Of a stretch of DNA of 64,000 bases, positions 22,696 through 33,774 are shown piece by piece. This DNA comes from Rostrohypoxylon terebratum (taxonomy: Eukaryota > Ascomycota > Sordariomycetes > Xylariales > Hypoxylaceae). The DNA is taken from NCBI GenBank assembly GCA_022497145.1, contig MU385863.1:124001-188000 (forward strand). The letters are read 5' to 3'. The translations under genes were made by a program, and so were the position numbers. How positions within the stretch are numbered: position 1 is the first letter of the stretch; every line of letters starts with the position of its first letter. The notes under the pieces were generated by a model that was not told the DNA's origin, ran no database searches, and saw only the letters and a list, made by a program, of their open reading frames with translations.

Positions 22696-23942
22696 CACTC
22701 ATCTTGGTCTTGGTCTTGTCTCTTAATGTTGTTTTATTAGATATGCAACCATACAGCTAGGACTACTTGAGACTTTTCTCCAAGACTAATACTAATACTG
22801 ATACTGATACTAATATAGGTATTCGGTACCTAACTAAGGCAAGTATGATTTTACAGGTGCGTAGCTACGCAGCATCAATTGATCTAGTAGTAATGAAGCC
22901 TAATAAAGCTAATAAAGGGACTCTAGACTCCATTTTGTCAATCCACATAATCCACATATTAATATGCTATGTACTGCGCAATCCACATCCGCATCGATGA
23001 TCTTATTGTGTACATATTACTACATACCTACTTCGTACGTACTATTAATTAGACTACTATGTCGTATGCAGTAATTGGTATTTTGCTCGCCCTGCTTGTT
23101 GCTTGTTGTTATTCTTATTTCAGCTAGCTGCTGTAGACGGAAGTGAAATTCGTCAACGCTTAACATCGAGCAAGGCTTACGATCCTAAAAATCCTATAGA
23201 TCGATCAGATTCCGTATAGTAGATAGATGACAAGACTCGCATATCCATACCTGGGTACTAGATGTATGTATAGTATGGTATGTAGATAGTAGATACATAC
23301 TGCCTGATAGTAGTAGTACCTACTACTACTACCAGGTAGGTACAAGTACATGTATTACTTACCTACCAGCCTACTTAGCAGTAGGCTAGGTACGTACCTA
23401 TATATATGTCGCTAGGTAAGGAGTAAGAACAATGAACATTGAACACTGAACACTGAACATTGAAGTCAACAATCCTTTCTCCAAATGAAGTGATCCAAAC
23501 CGACTTACCAACTTACATGATACATACCCGGGCGCATGTACTATGGTACCTACTAGGTAAGTCTTAAGATGTGAGAGCTGGTGTGCCCATCGTGGTGTAC
23601 AACTACACTATTACTACTAGTGGTATGTGTGCCAATTATGGTATGGGCATGATAATTAGGTATGTATCATGAATGGCGTATGGGGAGGACAATGATGCGA
23701 TAGGTACCCTGATAATCTGATTGTAGGTAGCTGTACTCTGTACCTGTCGAAGGTCAAGTGTCAACGCTCCGCACCGACCTCCCGAATACCCCGGCAGCCC
23801 GGGAGCTATAATCCCTGTAAGGCGTTGCACCTTGCTTTTACACCTTGCACTGCTCTGCTCGCACCCCCCCTTCCAACTTCATGCCCAGTTGCCCAGGTAT
23901 TCTAAGAGTAAAAAAGTGAGAAAGAGCAGGAAGAGAAGGAGA

Positions 23943-23996
23943 GGTAGGGACTGTAGGGAGGGTAGGGACTGTAGGGAAGGTAGGGACTGTAGGGAC
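23943..23996 (+). repeat. 18-bp x3 G-rich tandem repeat with G-quadruplex potential
   Basis: Three copies of GGTAGGGACTGTAGGGAN, differing only at the last base. Seven GGG triplets with 1-6 nt spacers fit the G3+N1-7 quadruplex pattern on the plus strand. Confidence 0.8.
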
Positions 23997-24972
23997 TTTG
24001 TAGGCTGTGTAAAGTAGGTACGAGCCAATCTGTTTCAATCCATACCTATTACTATGTATGCTCTGCTCCAATCTGCTCCAATTTGCCATGTTCCTTCCTA
24101 TTTTCGTATCAATTGTAATAATAATAATGATTATTGTATTCATTCAAGTACCTACTTCCATTGTGTCTCCCTGGGAATAATAGTGCAGCTAGGCTCCATG
24201 TGTGTGTAATCTGCCGTTGTAGTGGTCGCCCCACCTCTCTTGTCTAGCCAGCCAGCCAGCCATTTTTTTTTTTCACTTAGTACTAGGTATCTCGCCTGTC
24301 TATCAGTCTACTTTTTTCATCGATCGCGACGACCCCAAAAGTTATTAGCCAATTTACCTTCAAGCTCAAGTTACTTTACTATATCTTTTTTTTTCTCCTT
24401 CTCTCTTTCCTTGATATACCCTTTACTGATACCGAGACAAGTTCTCGGAAAAAAGTAAAACGATTATTTTTTATCTGTTCTATCTATCACACACACACTC
24501 TCTCTTTTTTCATCCTTTTCTCCCCCACAAGATAGGAAGAGTAAAAGAAGAAGACAGAAGTGAAGATTAAAGAAAAAAAAAACGTCGACCAGATGTTCTT
24601 CTAAAATTCACCATACACACACCCCTCGCGAATGTAGTCTTTCCGATAGGTGTCCTGCAGCCGATCTTTGAAATTTGCTATTACTATTGGCTTATTTCGT
24701 CACGAGGCGCAGTCATCAACTTTTTTTTTTCTCTTTTCTTAACCCTTCCACCCTTCGGCCGACGTTTCCGTCATGAACATCTTGTTTATGTTTATGATTG
24801 ATTCTTCGTCCTCTATAAACCGCAGTTGATGTGTACCGCCAAGTCACGCGCGCAAGCGGGAAGTGAGTTTGCGCGCGAGCGAGAGTTAGTGAGAAGAGTG
24901 AGCAGGACGAGGCGGAGAGCGGCCCAGCCCTAGTCCTGCCGTCCGCTTTCTGCGGCACAGTCGCCGGTCCGT

Positions 24973-24998
24973 ATTATATATATATATACATATATATG
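24973..24998. repeat. (TA)n tract upstream of the zinc-finger gene
   Basis: Alternating TA, interrupted by one CA, about 130 bp before the ATG at 25126. It could act as a TATA-type element or be simple repeat. Confidence 0.5.
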
Positions 24999-25125
24999 CG
25001 CGGCGAAGGCCCAGGACCTATAAGAGGAGAAAAATAGGAAATACCAAGGGAGGATATTAATTACTTCGGAATCTTACCGTTACCCGACCCTGGATTTTGG
25101 CGTAAGGCGCGAAGGAGGAGGAGTG

Positions 25126-28100
25126 ATGGCGGCCGACTCTTTAGAGCCTCGACTCGACCGTCGCGGCTCCCTGCTCGAAGGTCGGGAATCTCAAGTCGCA
25201 CCCGGTTTTGACCCGTCTTTAGACCCCACGATTAGACAGCTATTCGAACAACAAGCTGAAATCCAGGCGAAACTAGCAGCTCTCTTACCAGCCAAATATC
25301 TCCCTAACAGTAAGCTTGAGCTGGACATGCTCCGTCGGAAGCTCAGAGCACTGGAGGCTTATGTGAAGAATCAAAGTGAGTTGCCTCCATTTTAATCTTA
25401 ATCGCGTAGTGCGACATTGGTGTTGAGATGGAATTCTGATATATGCGACCCAAGACCTGCCAGGGACAGTTCCAATATTATCTGAAGTCGAAGAAGCCCG
25501 CGCCTTACAGTATAAATGCGAATGCATTGAGAGCTTCTTGATCGACCAAGGTATGTAATTAAGTCACCTCGTGTCCAATCCATCCGTCCCTTGCCTAACG
25601 TATGCCCTGTCGCAAATAGGTTTAGACCTTCATGACGGGCAATTCTTGCATGCCTTGAAGTTGTACGGCCAGGATGATGCGCCATCCGGCTATAAGGCTT
25701 GGCTAGATAAAAACATCTCATTTTATGACCCGATATTCCGGGGATGGAGGATGAGAGAGACGATACCCTTAATTTCTAGACGTCAGGCTTCCTTTAAATG
25801 TTGGGATGATCGATGCGTGTATTATATATATGGTTTTTCTAACCCCGAAGATCGGGACGAACATATCAAGCAACATGCCGGGCCTCCAAAGAGAGATTCC
25901 GGTCTTTCAGTGGGCACCATTCCCCCAATTACCTTCTCAGATCAAGCATCGTCGCGACTATTCAGCACCGACCATATGAATCGAAACTCTCCAGCTACTT
26001 TACCTCGACTTTCTGTCCCTCCATCTTTACCCCCATTAGCCACCGCTAGCCAACCCCGAGACCGGAGAGAATCGACGATTGGGTACCCTTTTACGAATGA
26101 AATACCCCCTCAACCTAGGGGATCGGTCGATTCTGAGCCTGATTCTTTACTTCCGCCCCTAAAGCGAAGTAGAGTTGGGCACGGAAGGCTTGAATCTATA
26201 GGTGAACTTAGATTGCCACGCGATGCCGGGCCGTGTCTCCGTTGTAAAGTGCAGGCGAAACCCGTATGGAACTTCTGCCCTTATACATCGGATGATTACT
26301 GACTGTTGATAGTGCGATTCGAAAGACGACTGTGCGTTTTGTGCCGAGCCGCCAAACTCTGTCAACGAAGAGTTTTGGAGTATACTCGGCTGCCATCGCG
26401 GGCCTCTAGTCGCATTAGCTGACTACATGCTACCAGGTATTATCCTATGTTTCCGTTTTAACCCATTAATTGAAGATGGCGTACTCATATCTAAAGTAGA
26501 AGCTCTGTCACCGAGACAAGTACACACGCCCGTCACTTCACCCCTAGCCAGGCGGCGTAATATGAACGAATATCTTGAACGTACTTATTTAGTGAGCCAG
26601 AGCATGTCTGATATGGTGAAGTCGCACCTAGATTTCGACGACGGGTTCTGGTGGACTGAGGACCTGGCATCGTTACCCATGCCCAATCCTACTCTAGCGA
26701 ATTATTCGAAAGACCCCAAAGACAAATCTCCGCCCGTTCTGAAGGTGTTAGCGGCGAGTTGGAATGCCGAAGGGGTTCCTTTTCAATTCTGGGAACTCTT
26801 CAGATTGACGGGGTTTATGTCTGAGAGTCGCGAGCTGGAGGCTGTGACTTATCCCGTGCTCCATCGGGCAAAACTACTTCTCAGGGAGATATTATTCTAT
26901 GACTTACAACAGCCTGAGCCGTCGATACGAACCGAAGTCAACTTAACTAATGTTACGAATGCTCAAAATTCGCCTGACGACATGGACTACGAAGGGCGAA
27001 ATCGACTAATATATAATTGCATGGTTCAATTCTTGCAATCCTTCGAGAGCACGACTATGCGAAGAGTCATCTCGGATCCCAAGAGCTGGCTAGCTGTTTT
27101 CGTTTCGCTTTGTATATTTAGTATTGTGAGGACGATTTTAGCCGACTTGATCTCTACGCCATCACGAACCCTAGCCCCGCAAGCGCAAGCTGGTTTCCCT
27201 ATGTCCGCGGGCGCCACTGCGATGCACAGCGTCTATAAAGCGCTAGTCAGTGTATTTGCTTGGTCTACGCCGATGATACTCGACGACCCTGCCCACGAGT
27301 TGGATGGGAATGATCGCGCACTATTTGCCACTACTGTCTCAGCTATTCGAAAGGATGACTGGATTGCGTTGGGTATCCGCTCATCTAGAGATTTCCTCCT
27401 TGGGCTCGGCAGCGGCTATTTGGACGGCAATGCCGGATTTAATGGCTTCTTTCGACAACGGACACCTATTTATCGACACGTTTCATATCAGCAGCCTGCT
27501 GTCGTGGGCCAAGCCGGGGAAGCTCGGAAACCCATTTTCCAATGGCGTCCTATTGACCCATGGGCAAATCGAACTGATCAGGAAATTCTGCCTGCAACAT
27601 ATGCTATAGAAACTCCGGAGCCTGGGAGGCGACACACTGTAGGGGAGAACCCCGTTTTTACACGCGCAATTGCGAGAGGACTTAGCTCCCCTTCAAAGCT
27701 CAGAACTTCTTACCAGCGCCCGCCGCTTCGACGCGTATTTTGTACCAAGTGCAACGAATACCCCGAGGGGTTCCGTGGCGAACACGAACTTCGAAGGCAT
27801 AATGACGCCAAGCACGCCTCTTTGGTTAAGAGATGGGTCTGTACTGAACCTCACGCCACAAGTCCTAATTCTCCACAACCCGTAATACCGCTCTCTAAGT
27901 GCAAAGCGTGTGTTACGCAAAAACGATACGGTGCCTATTACAACGCAGCAGCTCACCTTCGACGAGCCCATTTCCATCCGCACAGGAGCGGCAAAGCTAG
28001 TGGCGATTGGCCCCCCATGACCGTTTTGAAGGACTGGATGCGAGAAGTACGGCAGTCGATCGACATTAACGAGAATGACACGTCGAGCGGCGAAGAAGAT

Positions 28101-28904
28101 AACGACGTAAGAATGATGGATGATTATGCGTTGCCTCGACAATCATCTTTCTTAGAAGCTCCGCGGCTTGCGCCTGCGCCACCTCAAGGTTCATTGTTAG
28201 CACCTTCGATAGCGCCATCCCTAGACAGCACTGCGCATAGTAGTCCGATCATACCGAAGGCTGAGGACAATAGAAACCGATGCCCTCATCCCGACTGCGG
28301 CAGAGTATTCAAAGATTTAGCAGCACACATGCTGACGCATCAAGAAGAGCGTCCTGAAAAGTGCCCGATAGGGAGTTGCGAATATCACACGAAGGGGTTC
28401 GCCCGAAAATACGATAAGAACAGGCATGCATTAACACACTACAAGGGTACAATGGTCTGCCCTTTTTGTCCGGGGCCAGGGACGGCGTACGAAAAGGCTT
28501 TCAACAGAGCTGATGTGTTTAAGCGGCACTTAACAGCCGTGCATAATGTTGAACAGACTCCTCCCAACAGCCGAAAGATGATCATCACTGGGAATAGTTC
28601 TCGAAATGGTGGCGACGCCAAGTGTTCCATTTGTCAGACACGATTTTCAACAGCGCAGGAATTCTACGAGCACTTGGACGATTGCGTTCTAAACGTTATC
28701 GTCCCTACGACGCCGAAGGCTTTGAAAGACAGGGTTTCGACGCCTCAGAAGAATGACGATCGGAGCATCGTCGTCTCGGTCGAGGATTCCGACGAGAAGG
28801 ATAGGGCTGAATCAAAAGGGGCAATCGACGTCTCTTCCTCCAAGGCTGTATCTATATCGCCGGCGCGAGGGGAAAAGATGGATCTGGATTCGGACAAGGA
28901 CTAG
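25126..28904 (+). CDS. Large fungal zinc-finger regulator (Zn2Cys6-like cluster plus C2H2 fingers)
   Basis: Four exons (25126-25375, 25455-25550, 25620-26263, 26313-28904) give 1193 residues. An N-terminal helical region comes first (LFEQQAEIQAKLAALL; LDMLRRKLRALEAYV). Next is an atypical C2H2 finger (CWDDRC with HIKQH) and a Pro/Ser-rich linker. The cluster CLRCKVQAKPCDSKDDCAFC spans the exon 3/4 junction. It matches the first five cysteines of a Zn2Cys6 domain, but the next cysteine is 16 residues on, too far for the usual sixth ligand. After a long central region come several C2H2 fingers: CTKCN..HNDAKH, CPHPDC..HMLTH, CPIGSC..HALTH, CPFCPG..HLTAVH and CSICQ..HLDDC. A nuclear transcription regulator is likely; targets are unknown. 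A possible extra 63-nt intron (26437-26499) is discussed in the findings. Confidence 0.82.
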
Positions 28905-30774
28905 AATTAATCACGGTTGTGAAAATATATGGGCAGTGTATATGAATGATGGAACGAAAGTAATGAGGATGGAGTTTGGAAGATATCATGGTGCTACGAG
29001 CGCGGCCGTTGTATTCGTGTATACAAGCTTGGAACGAATATCAAGAACTTGAACGATATTGGATTACGCCCTACGACCGCAGTGGCCAATTGGGTGAGGT
29101 CCGTGATGACAGGCTTGCTCATCCAGCTATCGGGTTCGTTGGCGGTAATGATCGACGAGGATGAAGCCGAGGCCCAGAGGTGTGATACTTTTGGGAAGGA
29201 TTCTGTGCTCGGAGAGATGCAGGGCCCTTTCGTTTCCAGGTAAGGGTATGGAATCTGACCGGGAGTTTATTAGCTTGGGATCTATTCTAAGCATCCCATT
29301 CATGTGTCCAGATTAGTCGTGTCTAACATCACGGTACCAAGGCCGAGGCATTGATATCCATTTACATGTTAGACTATGACAATGTTGCTATATTGTTTTA
29401 TCTAGGTATATACATGTATATATAATACCTACCTAGGTAAATATTTCAGCCATGTTCTTACGCATCTGACTGAAGGATTCCTTTGTGTGAGGTATAAGAC
29501 CCTAGGGCCGAGGTATGCAGCCGTTATTTGCTTCTGCAGCAAAGTACAATACGCATGCGGTTACCTAATAATATGGAGAGGTTTGCAAGAGACGATGCTG
29601 ACATGCATTTGCATCGAGCATTACGTCTAGCTACACGCCTGCTGTCTCATACACCTAGGTACGCACCTATCGTTCATGCAGACCTCGGACCGGCTCTTAG
29701 ACGTCGCATTTGCGGCGCAGTAGTCCCATATACCGAGCTTAGGTAGGCTGGCGACGTCAGGACTATCGGTATTTTGTCATACTAGCGAAAATCCTTCCGT
29801 CTTCCCTTGATTCCTTTGGTCCCCCCCCTCTCCCTCCTTCGCTACTCGCGCTACCCACCTAACCTACCTACCAGCTTACCTACCTACCTACCTACTTGCC
29901 TACCTGGATCGTTCATACGATCCGCGTGTTTGTATAGGGTACTTCGGAGGCAGGTACCGCGTTCTTTAGGTAGGTACTTCGGGAGCTGTGGTGGAGGTGC
30001 GGGTAAGTAGGACAGGCTGGACAGGGCAGGGCTGATTTAACCTGAAATGGATCGCAGGAAATCCCTCTACCGCATATCGATGTTTAGTAATACAGGACAA
30101 CGTCGTTAGGTGGTTGGATTAAGCTAGAATTCGTGAGAGTGATTGCTAATTGCAGACAGAATAAATATCTCGCCTGTGCTCTTGTATTCGACTTAATTCG
30201 ACATAGTCTATTAGCCCAGAGATCAAGCACTGTGATGGAGTATAAAGATCACCCTCCTTTTGCTAGTGTTTATCGCAAGGGTGAAAATGAGGGTATAAGA
30301 AGTACCGGTGTATATAAAGTGTCAATTAGTTCACGTCATTCGGATCAAACGATTACAAAATGCTATAATCAGGTCCTCGAGAGACAAGTTTGACTCTATG
30401 CTCATAGAACACGTACGTATAGAATCGTGTACTTATATTCCAAGACAACGCAACACACAACAATGACTTGAAGCAGTTTCAACAATACGTAATGATACAA
30501 TCTTACTTTTTACACAAGTGCTCATGCCTAGCAGAAGATATCCCATTCTCTAGTATATACCTAGATATTTTCCTTCCCAAATTTCCGAACGGGGTATCAT
30601 CGCCAGCCATACACGCACCTCATACCCATACATACGCCTATGCATACACGTATACCCATACCTGACCGCATTACACATAAGAGATTCCTTCCTCATCTCA
30701 TAAAGACCGATTACGCCTCCTCATTAGTTTCGCTCTATTTACGCCTGAGATTAGGGTAAAAAATGTATGCCAAC
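28905..30774. other. Convergent intergenic region
   Basis: Three-prime flanks of two convergent genes. It holds (CTAC)n-like repeats at about 29862-29905 and ACCTAGGTA words near 29403-29440. Short ORFs here show Thr/Tyr/Pro-rich composition driven by these repeats. No gene supported. Confidence 0.5.
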
Positions 30775-33774
30775 CTAGCACTCAAAAGGCTTCCTGGCAT
30801 ATCCGTTCAGACACCTAAATCCGGCGCCAACTTTTCTTCCCTCCTCGATAATCTCATGTACGCCATCTAGGCACTTGCTCGCCTTCTCGCTCTCCGCCTC
30901 TACCTCGAAGAACCCGAGGCGCTCCTCGCTCGCCACCTTCTCAGTCTCACATCTCAGCAACCACTTCTCCCACGCCCAGCTTCCTGCAAGGCCGGTAACC
31001 GAGGCAGCCGCCTCGGTGCTACCGCACACCATCGCCTCGAGGTCTAGCGGGCGCTCTACTCCGGTAACGCTATCGCAGGCCACCCTGCGGTTACGTCGGA
31101 CAGCGGGGTCCGGACCCATGGGAAGACAAACCCACGCGCGGCGCACGCCTTCGAAACCAGCACGGTTCAGACGGCTTATAAACATACGGGTTGGCGACGA
31201 GTCGTAGCCGAGGGTTTTCAGGGCGAACCCGAACTCGACAGACTTGGCGAGGCCAAGCGGACCCGCATTAGTGATGTCCGAGTCAAGGACCGAGAATTCG
31301 AGGTAGCCACCGGGCTTGAGCACACGCATGCATTCGCTCAGGCAGCTATCCCACTCGTCTTCGCCGTTCTCTCCGATGAACTTGAGGATGGAGTGAAGCT
31401 CGCGCGCCGAGATCAGGTCAAAGTGACCATCGGGGAACGGCAGCTTCGTAAGTCGCTCTACGGCGACTTGTCGGTGGTTGGGCGGGCCGCGGATGTTAGA
31501 GTTGGACAATTGTCGGACCGCCTTGGTCGTCACTGTGTATACTTTGGTGTTGGGGTATGTGATAGCACAGTGCCAAGCCCACCCACAAGCTGCCTGGCCA
31601 CCTAGGTCGAGGATGCGCGCTCGGTCTTTGGCGCCACCAATGCGGGAAAGTCGGGCGAGGCGCTTGGCAATGGGCGCGGAAAATAGACGTCCGCCATTCA
31701 AGGCTTTGGTTGCACCTACGTGCCAGTTTGTCATAGACATTTGAGTCAGTGCCTCATGCTCCTTTTCCCGCTTCAGCTTCTCGGGGTCATCGACGAGAAT
31801 GTCGTCGCCGCGGGCTACATTGGCACTCATACGCTTCTTAGCCGACTGAGGCATCACAGATAGCTGATACTTGCCAAGGAGCTGGTTGCGGTGGGTTTCG
31901 CGTAGAGAGATGCGTTGAGCCTGCAAAGCCTCGAATCGAGGAAGCCTGTGCACGAAAGGATCTTGACTACGGGACCTGATGATGTAGTCCTGAAAAGCAC
32001 GGTAGTAGGCTGATTCCTGTCGCGCGAGTCTAGGAGGCAGGGTTTTTGGGATATCAGTCTTAACCACAACTTCGGAGAAGCGAACTGTCTTCTTTCCTTG
32101 TGACGGGGATACCACCTCAGGTTCGGGCTCTTTCGCCTTTGATCTGCTTTCAACGTGGACGTCTTGCGTCTCTGGCTCAGAGTCAATTGTCGGCTTGACT
32201 TCTTCCTCTGGAACAATACCCTTTAGGTAAGCTCTTTGAGCCATGAGCCACAATTCTGTCCGGTCTAGGTTGGACAGGGCAGCCTCTTGCTGCTTCTTAG
32301 CATATTCGGGATCGTAAGTTGTGACGATCTCCGTAGCCGTGATATCCTCGTTGGGGCTTGAAGGCTCATAGTAAGCAGTAGGAGAAGTCAAGGGGTTCCT
32401 TGGTTCAATACGCCGCGCCGTGATTACCTCTTCGGTAAGGTCACCCCTTGCCTCGAGAATCTGTTCTAATACGGCTGGCCTTGCGGTCGGAATGCCATCA
32501 GACATTGTGCCTCTGATTTCTACAAACTGCTCAACTGGTGCCGATTGGATTGGTGTAACAGCAAAACGCTCAGGTCGCGGCGGAGGAGGAGGTAGAACAG
32601 GAACATTTGGTAGAGCGGGGACCTGGGGGGCAGGCTCATTCCACGGACAACGATAGAATTGCTCCGCAGTGGTCGAAGTAGGAGGCGCGTTCTCATCGGG
32701 TGTCATTGTAGGTAGATGCCAAGTGTGCCTCGTGCGTGGAGAGAGACCAGAGAAAAAGCCCCCAGGAGAAGGAATTTCAAGTCTCGTCAAACCATTGAGC
32801 GATGGCTGGTGAGTCGATACCCTTCGGGTCGGCCGTGACATAGAAGTGAGTAGGCGTGGTGTTTGCTGCGACATTTCTGGCCTCCGCTCTTCCATGACCT
32901 CGATAACCTGCTCTGAGTGATACTCATCCTCGGAGTCCTCACTGCCTGACAACGCCTGTAACGTAGCGAAGGCGGCAGGCTGTAATTGGACTCCGGACCA
33001 GTCTGTATTGGTTGTGCTTTCTCCCTCTCCGATGATCGGTGTCGGCGGAGCCGATAAAGCAGCCATCTGATCAGAGCTCAAACTTCCATCAAGAGACGGC
33101 GGCGCGGAGATAGTCGGCACCTCCTCCGATTGTTGAGCCTGCAAGAATGAGATCACGGCTGGTGACATTTCAACCTTAGCCGGTGGCGTAGGAGGCAGAG
33201 GTGACATCAGTCTCTTGAACTCCGGCCTGCCTGACAAGGTCTCGGCATTTTGTTCCTGTTGCGCCGGGATGACTAGAGGCGGAAGAGCGTGGTGCGAGGT
33301 CGAGGACTGAATTGTAGTTCGTTTCAGCATCGTATTTCGGGTGCTATTCCGACGCTTTATCGAAGACTTCCTCGAAATCCGTCGTGTATCTTCTCTATCG
33401 GAGACTTCGTAGATGTCGTCAAACTCTGTCACGTCAGTACTTACGCTCGCTCGGTTCCAGGGGTCCGAGGACGTTATGGATGGCGAATTACTTTCGTCAG
33501 CAGAGACAGTCGACGGAGACTCGGGCAGTATCGGAGCTGATAGGAAGTGAAAGCCTCGCGGAGTCGGGAAATGGTCGCTTCGTGGTGATAACCATTGTAC
33601 AATTTTCTCGTTTGACGTACTGGCTTGTATTTTACGACTCTTTGATGCCATCGACCTCTTAGATCCTTCCGGCTCCTCTTCCATTATTGTATTAAGTAAC
33701 CTCCCCGGTCTTCGTGCCAGCGAAGGGGATGGAGGTGTGTATGTGCTAGACGGTAAAAGTACTAGCTCAGGCAT
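30775..33774 (-). CDS. Large fungal protein with C-terminal SAM-dependent methyltransferase domain
   Basis: A single 3000-bp exon encodes 999 residues. Roughly residues 1-700 are Ser/Pro/Glu-rich, disordered and low in hydrophobic core, with several PPTPP-type stretches and basic patches (RRISRKSSIKRRNSTR). A class I methyltransferase domain occupies about residues 715-890. It has motif I ILDLGGQAACGWAWH, a following strand (KVYTV), PFPDGHFDLISARELHSI, and the motif CMRVLKPGGYLEFSVLD. Motif I departs from the usual DxGxGxG, so activity needs proof. Similar disordered-plus-methyltransferase proteins occur across filamentous fungi without an assigned substrate. The in-frame extension upstream of 33774 has only a non-ATG start, so the ATG at 33774 was chosen. 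There are no introns in this very long gene. Confidence 0.82.
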   Translation of the reverse strand: MPELVLLPSSTYTPPSPSLARRPGRLLNTIMEEEPEGSKRSMASKSRKIQASTSNEKIVQWLSPRSDHFPTPRGFHFLSAPILPESPSTVSADESNSPSITSSDPWNRASVSTDVTEFDDIYEVSDREDTRRISRKSSIKRRNSTRNTMLKRTTIQSSTSHHALPPLVIPAQQEQNAETLSGRPEFKRLMSPLPPTPPAKVEMSPAVISFLQAQQSEEVPTISAPPSLDGSLSSDQMAALSAPPTPIIGEGESTTNTDWSGVQLQPAAFATLQALSGSEDSEDEYHSEQVIEVMEERRPEMSQQTPRLLTSMSRPTRRVSTHQPSLNGLTRLEIPSPGGFFSGLSPRTRHTWHLPTMTPDENAPPTSTTAEQFYRCPWNEPAPQVPALPNVPVLPPPPPRPERFAVTPIQSAPVEQFVEIRGTMSDGIPTARPAVLEQILEARGDLTEEVITARRIEPRNPLTSPTAYYEPSSPNEDITATEIVTTYDPEYAKKQQEAALSNLDRTELWLMAQRAYLKGIVPEEEVKPTIDSEPETQDVHVESRSKAKEPEPEVVSPSQGKKTVRFSEVVVKTDIPKTLPPRLARQESAYYRAFQDYIIRSRSQDPFVHRLPRFEALQAQRISLRETHRNQLLGKYQLSVMPQSAKKRMSANVARGDDILVDDPEKLKREKEHEALTQMSMTNWHVGATKALNGGRLFSAPIAKRLARLSRIGGAKDRARILDLGGQAACGWAWHCAITYPNTKVYTVTTKAVRQLSNSNIRGPPNHRQVAVERLTKLPFPDGHFDLISARELHSILKFIGENGEDEWDSCLSECMRVLKPGGYLEFSVLDSDITNAGPLGLAKSVEFGFALKTLGYDSSPTRMFISRLNRAGFEGVRRAWVCLPMGPDPAVRRNRRVACDSVTGVERPLDLEAMVCGSTEAAASVTGLAGSWAWEKWLLRCETEKVASEERLGFFEVEAESEKASKCLDGVHEIIEEGRKVGAGFRCLNGYARKPFEC

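Larger units (their letters stand above)
17124..25125. other. 8 kb gene-poor, repeat-rich interval
   Basis: I find no ORF with a recognisable domain on either strand; the longest (162 codons, 17752-18240 minus) has shadow-like composition. The interval contains an 8-bp tandem array, CCTAGGA repeats, a 64-nt polypurine tract, a C16 run, two T-run/A-run junctions, a 18-bp x3 G-rich array, CA-type repeats near 20707-20749, and dense TACCTAGTA/TACCTAGGTA words around 18780-18950 and 23260-23400. No terminal repeats, reverse transcriptase or transposase remnants are visible. The final 900 bp is pyrimidine- then purine-rich and probably promoter and 5' UTR of the zinc-finger gene. Confidence 0.6.

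Noticed and set aside
17124..25125. A decayed transposable element
   Set aside because: No terminal repeats, target-site duplications or remnants of reverse transcriptase, integrase or transposase could be seen; simple repeats alone do not support it.
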